From: Actinomycetes bacterium
Lineage (GTDB): Bacteria > Actinomycetota > Aquicultoria > CAJVYJ01
Direction of reading: 5' to 3'
Length of the DNA: 11,141 bases
Assembly: GCA_030597945.1 (NCBI GenBank)
Contig: JAUVQW010000029.1
Location: forward strand, 1-11,141
The position numbers and the translations under genes were made by a program. How positions within the stretch are numbered: the first letter of the stretch is position 1; the number at the start of each line of letters is the position of its first letter. The notes beneath the pieces were generated by a model, which saw only the letters and a list, made by a program, of their open reading frames with translations, was not told the DNA's origin and made no database searches. Positions 7,285-11,141 of this stretch are shown piece after piece.

Positions 7285-8176
7285 GGGCGTCCTTTTTTAT
7301 CATTGTTCCCGCACCCCGCTTAGTGAAGATCTCTTGAAGCATGACGTGGGGATGCGTTCCGTTTAGGATGTGGGCCCAGCCAACACCGCCCTTAATAGCG
7401 GCAAGGCATGCTGCGATCTTGGGGATCATCCCGCCGGATACCTCTCCTTTTTCAACTAGACGTTCTATATGCTCTGCAGTCATCTCACTGATCAAGCTTT
7501 TATGGTCTCCGAGATCCCGTAAGATCCCATCAACGTCGGTTAAAAACATTATGTGGTGAGCTTCCAAGGCGACAGCCATAGCCGCCGCTACGGAATCGGC
7601 ATTGATATTGAACATCTTTCCGTCTTTACCTAGACCGACAGAGGCGATAACTGGAATATAATCCATCTCGATCAGTGAGTATATAAGTCTTGTGTTTATC
7701 TTTTTCACGTCACCTACAAAACCCAGTCCCGGAGGCTCCTTTTTTGGTTCAGACTGTATTAAGTGCGAATCCAGACCGGAAAGACCAATGGCTTCGACCG
7801 AGTCGATCGAGTTTACTAGCCCTACCAGTTCACTATTTATTTTCCCGAGTAACACCATCTTTACGATTTCGATGGCTTTACTGTCTGTCTTTCGGTAGCC
7901 GTCGATAAATTTGACATCCATTTTCAATTGTTTCATCATTTCGGTAATCTCAGGGCCTCCACCGTGGACTAAAACGGGCCGGATACCCACTCTTTTCATA
8001 AGCGATAGATCCATGGCCAGATCCTTTTTTAGAGCAGGTTTAGTCATCGCTCCGCCGCCATACTTTATTACGACGATTTCATCAGTATATGCTTTGATAT
8101 ACTTTTCGACCGTTGAGGAGCGCATATTCGGTTGTATGGCGCGAAGCGCCTCTACTTTGGAGCTAATATTCTTCAA
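7277..8176 (-). CDS. argB: Acetylglutamate kinase, probably arginine-inhibited type
   Basis: ArgB phosphorylates N-acetylglutamate, the committed step. The amino acid kinase fold motifs are present: KYGGGAM (38-44, K38), HGGGPEI (71-77), NINAD (190-194), FLTDVDGIL, and K253 in GGMIPK. About 30 residues precede the first kinase strand and include a probable helix around STVEKYIKAY. In the hexameric, arginine-sensitive enzymes such a helix builds the ring and the arginine site, together with a GxGTMI-like C-terminus, seen here as GAGTMI. Feedback inhibition by arginine is therefore likely by family knowledge. The start is a TTG at 8174-8176 with an AAGGA six bases before it. A later ATG at codon 18 would cut into the helix. 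The GLSGLDSHLI segment varies from the more common GKDG form, but this region is variable in the family. Confidence 0.96.
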   Translation of the reverse strand: MKNISSKVEALRAIQPNMRSSTVEKYIKAYTDEIVVIKYGGGAMTKPALKKDLAMDLSLMKRVGIRPVLVHGGGPEITEMMKQLKMDVKFIDGYRKTDSKAIEIVKMVLLGKINSELVGLVNSIDSVEAIGLSGLDSHLIQSEPKKEPPGLGFVGDVKKINTRLIYSLIEMDYIPVIASVGLGKDGKMFNINADSVAAAMAVALEAHHIMFLTDVDGILRDLGDHKSLISEMTAEHIERLVEKGEVSGGMIPKIAACLAAIKGGVGWAHILNGTHPHVMLQEIFTKRGAGTMIKKDAHE

Positions 8177-8194
8177 AACAAATCCTTACACCAG

Positions 8195-8716
8195 TTATTC
8201 TTTTAGTCTGGCCACGGCGATGAAAATACCGATACCGCTCATAAGCAGGCCGAAGGGATTTAAAGATAGAAAGAATCTACCGAGCAACACCGGACCGAAT
8301 AGATAGCCTCCGATCGTAAAAGCGAGCACCGCCGAGATACCGGCTATGATCTGCAAGCCTAACCCCGTATTTCTTCTGGCGGCCCAACTGATAGATTCAC
8401 CAAGAGCGTATCCTAATATCATGGCAAAAATAAATCCACCGAAAGGAATAATAGCTCTTAGAATCATTAAGGCGATACCACCGGCGATAGCGGTTCCGAG
8501 GCCTGCAAGAGCACCTCTAAGGTAATATATCGGTTTTGGACCCGCGACCATTCTTCCGACCGGCCGGGCACATTCTTTGCACTTTATGCCGACCGATGAA
8601 AAGATCATATCATCCGGACATATCGGCTTTCCGCAGTTACTACATTTTACGTTAGTCTCGATATCCGGGTGATAATGACAGTATGTTTTTTCTTCTTCAG
8701 TAAGCTGTTCTGACAA
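8195..8716 (-). CDS. B-box-like zinc-finger membrane protein of unknown function
   Basis: I recognise the architecture but not a function. With the TTG start at 8716 (173 residues), the N-terminus holds a cross-brace-like metal site: C13, H16, C25, C28, C33, D36, C46 and C49, spaced CxxH, CxxC, CxxD, CxxC. An Asp stands where Cys is commoner. Four hydrophobic stretches follow (about 66-88, 91-110, 119-142 and 148-169), with E107 and an ARR basic patch after the second. Similar zinc modules front rhomboid and other membrane proteins in Actinobacteria, but I see no rhomboid Ser/His pair. The TTG follows GAGGTGAT at ribosome-binding spacing; a GTG at 8725 would lie within that site. Its stop is 18 bases before argB and it lies in the same direction, so it should be co-transcribed with the arg genes. 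Confidence 0.82.
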   Translation of the reverse strand: MSEQLTEEEKTYCHYHPDIETNVKCSNCGKPICPDDMIFSSVGIKCKECARPVGRMVAGPKPIYYLRGALAGLGTAIAGGIALMILRAIIPFGGFIFAMILGYALGESISWAARRNTGLGLQIIAGISAVLAFTIGGYLFGPVLLGRFFLSLNPFGLLMSGIGIFIAVARLKE

Positions 8717-8719
8717 CTC

Positions 8720-8728
8720 TATCACCTC
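8720..8728 (-). promoter_or_regulatory. Strong ribosome binding site deciding the zinc-finger gene start
   Basis: The minus strand reads GAGGTGAT at 8728-8721, an extended match to the anti-Shine-Dalgarno end of 16S rRNA. The GTG at 8725-8723 lies inside this site and so cannot be its own target, while the in-frame TTG at 8716-8714 is eight bases after the GAGG core. This favours the TTG start. Confidence 0.6.
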
Positions 8729-8831
8729 TATTTGTATTTATATAATCATATCGCGGTTATTGGTTTTTTTCGATAAACTAACGGTTATTCTCACCAATAA
8801 TCTCCAAAAACCAGTTCCAAACACATTTCTT
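8726..8831 (-). promoter_or_regulatory. Intercistronic region with two mutually exclusive hairpins
   Basis: This is the largest internal gap of the operon. In plus coordinates TTATTGGT (8757-8764) is complementary to ACCAATAA (8793-8800), and TGGTTTTT (8761-8768) is complementary to AAAAACCA (8806-8813). The two pairings share bases 8761-8764, so the transcript can form only one of them at a time. CGGTTATT also occurs twice. Downstream on the minus strand an A/T-rich stretch (TATGATTATATAA) could be a -10 region for an internal promoter, with no convincing -35. All of this could also be chance in AT-rich DNA. Confidence 0.3.
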
Positions 8832-10043
8832 TTAGGTCGTATACTCAGCATTTATCCTTACATATTCATGATTAAGATCGCAGCCGTAACAGGTAGCGAC
8901 GCCTTTACCTTGACCGACCTCGAGGGTTAATTCGATCTCCGGGGACGAAAGTATTGCGCCTACCTTTTCCTGATCGAATTCTATCCCCAACCCGTCTTTT
9001 GCGACTAGTTGGTCCTTGAAGTAAACGGACGTGTTTTTAAGTTCAATTCCCGGTGCCGACGCGCCGGCCGCGGCGATTATCCGGCCCCAATTGGGATCGG
9101 CCCCAAAAAACATCGTCTTCACCAGCAAGGAGTTGACAAGCGACATTCCGATCAACGCCGCTTCATCATCGTTTTTCGCTCCCTTGATATTATATGAGAT
9201 AAGCTTTGTAGCCCCTTCTCCGTCCTTTATGATCATTTTGGTGAGCTCGGTCATTATAAATGTTACAGCGTTCAAAAATAGTTGAAGATCCTCACCCGAT
9301 TCTATTTTCGGGTTTTTGGCGCTTGAGTTTGCTAGCAGAAAGACGCTATCGTTTGTACTCGTATCTCCATCAACTGAGGATCTATTAAAACTCGTTTTGA
9401 TGCCTTCACTTAATGCCTTAGATAAGGCACCACTTGATATATCAGCATCAGTCGCGACAGCGGCGATCATTGTCGCGTGAGAGACAAGTCTTGGTGCTAT
9501 CATCCCCGCCCCTTTGGCCATCGCCCCGATCCGAACCACGGTATCGCTGATTTTCAGCTCGACCGCTATCTCTTTAATAAAGGCGTCAGTCGTCATTATC
9601 GCCTCTGCCGCGTCGCTGCCGCCATTTGGGCGCAGATTGTCTGCGACCGACTCGATTCCCTGACGTACCTTTTCCATCGGCAAAGTCTCGCCGATAAGGC
9701 CGGTAGACGCTATTAGCGTACTAGAGTCTAAGCCTAGTTTTTTTGAGGTAAACTCACTCATTTCCACCGCGTCGTTATAACCTTTATCACCAGTGCATGC
9801 GTTAGCATTGCCACTATTTATAAGTAGTGCTTGAAACTCATCGTGGTCTCGCAAAAGTTTTTTTGAGTAAGTGACAGGAGCCGCGACTATTGAATTATCT
9901 GTAAAGGCGGCTGCTACTTTAAAAGGGACCTCTGAATATATAAGAGCCATATCTTTTTTACCGCTTGGCTTAATACCGCAGTTGATTCCTGCTGCGCTTA
10001 CTTTCTTTACGGCTGTTATTCCAAGACCATCCAAAATCTTCAT
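8832..10043 (-). CDS. argJ: Bifunctional ornithine acetyltransferase / N-acetylglutamate synthase
   Basis: ArgJ passes the acetyl group from acetylornithine to glutamate and in many organisms also uses acetyl-CoA, closing the acetyl cycle. It is made as one chain that cuts itself before a Thr, which then becomes the nucleophile. Here the junction is A190-T191 in HATMIAAVATDA. The oxyanion-hole segment STGLIG (113-118), the conserved Lys in AKGAGM (176-181), DGDTSTND (225-232) and DGEGATK (274-280) are all present, as is the usual C-terminal INAEYTT. Oddly, five residues (RLVSH) separate the GMIAP segment from A190-T191, where family members I know have two, so there is a three-residue insertion just before the cleavage point. 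An AAGGAA ribosome binding site overlapping the argC stop precedes the ATG. The 403-residue length is normal. Confidence 0.96.
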   Translation of the reverse strand: MKILDGLGITAVKKVSAAGINCGIKPSGKKDMALIYSEVPFKVAAAFTDNSIVAAPVTYSKKLLRDHDEFQALLINSGNANACTGDKGYNDAVEMSEFTSKKLGLDSSTLIASTGLIGETLPMEKVRQGIESVADNLRPNGGSDAAEAIMTTDAFIKEIAVELKISDTVVRIGAMAKGAGMIAPRLVSHATMIAAVATDADISSGALSKALSEGIKTSFNRSSVDGDTSTNDSVFLLANSSAKNPKIESGEDLQLFLNAVTFIMTELTKMIIKDGEGATKLISYNIKGAKNDDEAALIGMSLVNSLLVKTMFFGADPNWGRIIAAAGASAPGIELKNTSVYFKDQLVAKDGLGIEFDQEKVGAILSSPEIELTLEVGQGKGVATCYGCDLNHEYVRINAEYTT

Positions 10044-10053
10044 CGATATTCCT

Positions 10054-11091
10054 TTATGGGTATAGACCGGCGCTTACAAGACCGAAGTCTTCATCTAAAT
10101 CAAGCATCAAGTTCATATTTTGAATCGCCTGCCCGGCCGCGCCCTTGCCGAGGTTGTCGATACAAGAGAAGATGGTTCCCACATTGCTACGCGGATCCAA
10201 GGCGACTCCGAGATGGCAGAAATTAGTCCCGGTTACTGACTTGACTTGGGGAACACTATTTAAGGGAAGAACCGTTACAAAAATCTCGTTTTCATAGTGC
10301 TTTTCCAGGGCATTGTGTAGATCTTTTGCCATGATGCCTTTCTTGGGATGCACATAGATGGTCGAATAAATTCCTCTTGCCATCGGTGCCAGATGTGGGG
10401 TAAAAGATACCCCTACTTTTTGGCCACTTGATTTTAAGAGACCGATTTCGATCTCCGGGATGTGTTGGTGCACCCCGCCGACTTTATAGGCTGATATATT
10501 ATTTTCTATTTGGCAATAGTGGGCAGCCGCGCTAGGCGTTCTTCCGGCGCCCGATACGCCGCTAAGAGAGTTTACGATGACCTCGGTCTCGATTACTTCT
10601 TCTTTTAGAAGAGGGGTAAGCCCTAAGATCACGCTCGTCGGATAACAGCCGGGATTAGAGACAAGTACTGCGTCTTTTATCTTGTTACGCTCGAATTCGG
10701 AGATCCCGTAGACCGCTTTATCGATGAGATCTTTTGCCTTATGGTCATTCTCATACCATTTCTCATATACATCGGCCGGCAATCGAAAATCACCGGAGAG
10801 GTCGATCACCTTAGTTTTATTTAGATCAATATTACCGATTATTTCCATAGAAATCCCGTGGGGAAGAGCTACGAATACGAGGTCTGCCAAATTGCAGGTC
10901 GCGGCATCGAAGCCTGTGAATTTAAGGTCCGGATAGATGCTGGCAAGGCTCGGGTAGATCTCACAGACCTTTCTTTCCTTATATGTCGAAGAGGTGACAA
11001 AAGATATCTCAATGTCTTTTCGCGGCGCAAGGAGTCTAAGCAGCTCTAGACCGCTATAACCTGAAGCTCCAATTATACCTATCTTATTCAT
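10054..11091 (-). CDS. argC: N-acetyl-gamma-glutamyl-phosphate reductase
   Basis: ArgC reduces acetylglutamyl phosphate to the semialdehyde with NADPH. The Rossmann nucleotide loop GASGYSG is at 8-14 and the catalytic Cys is C149 in SNPGCYPTS. The histidine region reads GVHQHIPEIE (H208, H210), and SGVSGAGR (178-184 region) is the usual loop following the active site. The 345-residue length fits the longer, non-fused type of ArgC. The ATG at 11091 has an ideal AAGGAG six bases upstream. It is the first gene of the operon in this window; the ARG-box-like sequence and a probable promoter lie between it and the right edge. The next gene, argJ, begins 10 bases after its stop. Confidence 0.97.
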   Translation of the reverse strand: MNKIGIIGASGYSGLELLRLLAPRKDIEISFVTSSTYKERKVCEIYPSLASIYPDLKFTGFDAATCNLADLVFVALPHGISMEIIGNIDLNKTKVIDLSGDFRLPADVYEKWYENDHKAKDLIDKAVYGISEFERNKIKDAVLVSNPGCYPTSVILGLTPLLKEEVIETEVIVNSLSGVSGAGRTPSAAAHYCQIENNISAYKVGGVHQHIPEIEIGLLKSSGQKVGVSFTPHLAPMARGIYSTIYVHPKKGIMAKDLHNALEKHYENEIFVTVLPLNSVPQVKSVTGTNFCHLGVALDPRSNVGTIFSCIDNLGKGAAGQAIQNMNLMLDLDEDFGLVSAGLYP

Positions 11092-11097
11092 TAATAA

Positions 11098-11103
11098 CTC
11101 CTT
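11098..11103 (-). promoter_or_regulatory. Ribosome binding site of argC
   Basis: AAGGAG on the minus strand, six bases before the ATG of argC. It confirms the start and shows that the operon's first gene is well initiated. Confidence 0.8.
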
Positions 11104-11141
11104 ATATACATAAAGACGTATAAATATACATAATATATACA
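11104..11141 (-). promoter_or_regulatory. Operon operator/promoter region with a candidate ARG box
   Basis: The minus strand at 11130-11117 reads TGTATATTTATACG. It matches 13 of 14 positions of the ARG-box pattern TGnATwwwwATnCA known for ArgR (the last base is G, not A). Its core GTATA-TT-TATAC is a perfect dyad. ATATACATAA (plus strand) occurs at 11104-11113 and again at 11124-11133, a 20-base period close to two helical turns, as expected for a hexamer contacting tandem sites. A possible second box starting at 11134 is cut by the edge. TATATT (11137-11132) could be a -10 box, which would place the transcription start within the operator; the -35 would be outside the window. Confidence 0.6.

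Noticed and set aside
7757..7787. Unusual GLSGLDSHLI segment in ArgB, and KYGGGAM instead of KYGGNAM
   Set aside because: Both positions vary among genuine acetylglutamate kinases, and all other catalytic residues are kept, so I do not count this as a loss of function.
7911..8306. A 131-codon plus-strand open frame opposite argB and the zinc-finger gene
   Set aside because: It is antisense to well-supported genes, its composition is that of a reverse-strand shadow, and it has no recognisable domain.
1..11141. CRISPR arrays, insertion sequences, phage or defence systems
   Set aside because: No regularly spaced repeats, transposase motifs or terminal inverted repeats were seen. The only hint is the unidentified coding tail at the left edge.

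Overview
The window is dominated by one long minus-strand arginine biosynthesis operon running from the right edge towards the left: argC, argJ, a small zinc-finger membrane protein gene, argB, argD, argF, argR, argG, argH and finally pyrE (about 11091 down to 1509). The genes are packed tightly. Start/stop overlaps or gaps under 50 bases separate almost all of them, and the only sizeable internal gap (about 115 bases) lies between argJ and the zinc-finger gene. Together the enzymes cover acetylglutamate to arginine: ArgJ makes and recycles the acetyl group, ArgB, ArgC and ArgD convert acetylglutamate to acetylornithine, and ArgF, ArgG and ArgH convert ornithine to arginine. ArgR is the arginine-sensing repressor, encoded inside the operon it probably controls. 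A 14-base near-match to the ARG-box consensus sits just upstream of argC. PyrE (orotate phosphoribosyltransferase) belongs to pyrimidine synthesis, which shares carbamoyl phosphate with ArgF.

The left end is different in character. It holds an AT-rich stretch with a possible C-terminal coding tail and a tiny coupled ORF (1-229), a minus-strand tRNA-Leu(CAG) without an encoded CCA (305-388), a non-coding interval with an 18-base palindrome and a nested hairpin (389-610), and one plus-strand Ser/Thr protein kinase gene (611-1522). The kinase gene overlaps the 3' end of pyrE tail to tail by 14 bases.

Organism: the order argC-J-B-D-F-R-G-H matches that known from Actinobacteria such as Mycobacterium and Streptomyces, but the base composition here is moderate to low in GC by eye, unlike those genera. 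A low-GC or early-branching actinobacterial lineage is my best inference. A Firmicutes or related origin cannot be excluded from this window.

Most of the window is ordinary core metabolism. I do not see a clear new system. The points most worth a second look are the uncharacterised zinc-finger membrane protein inside the arg operon, a three-residue insertion beside the self-cleavage site of ArgJ, and the apparently shortened orphan kinase butted against pyrE.
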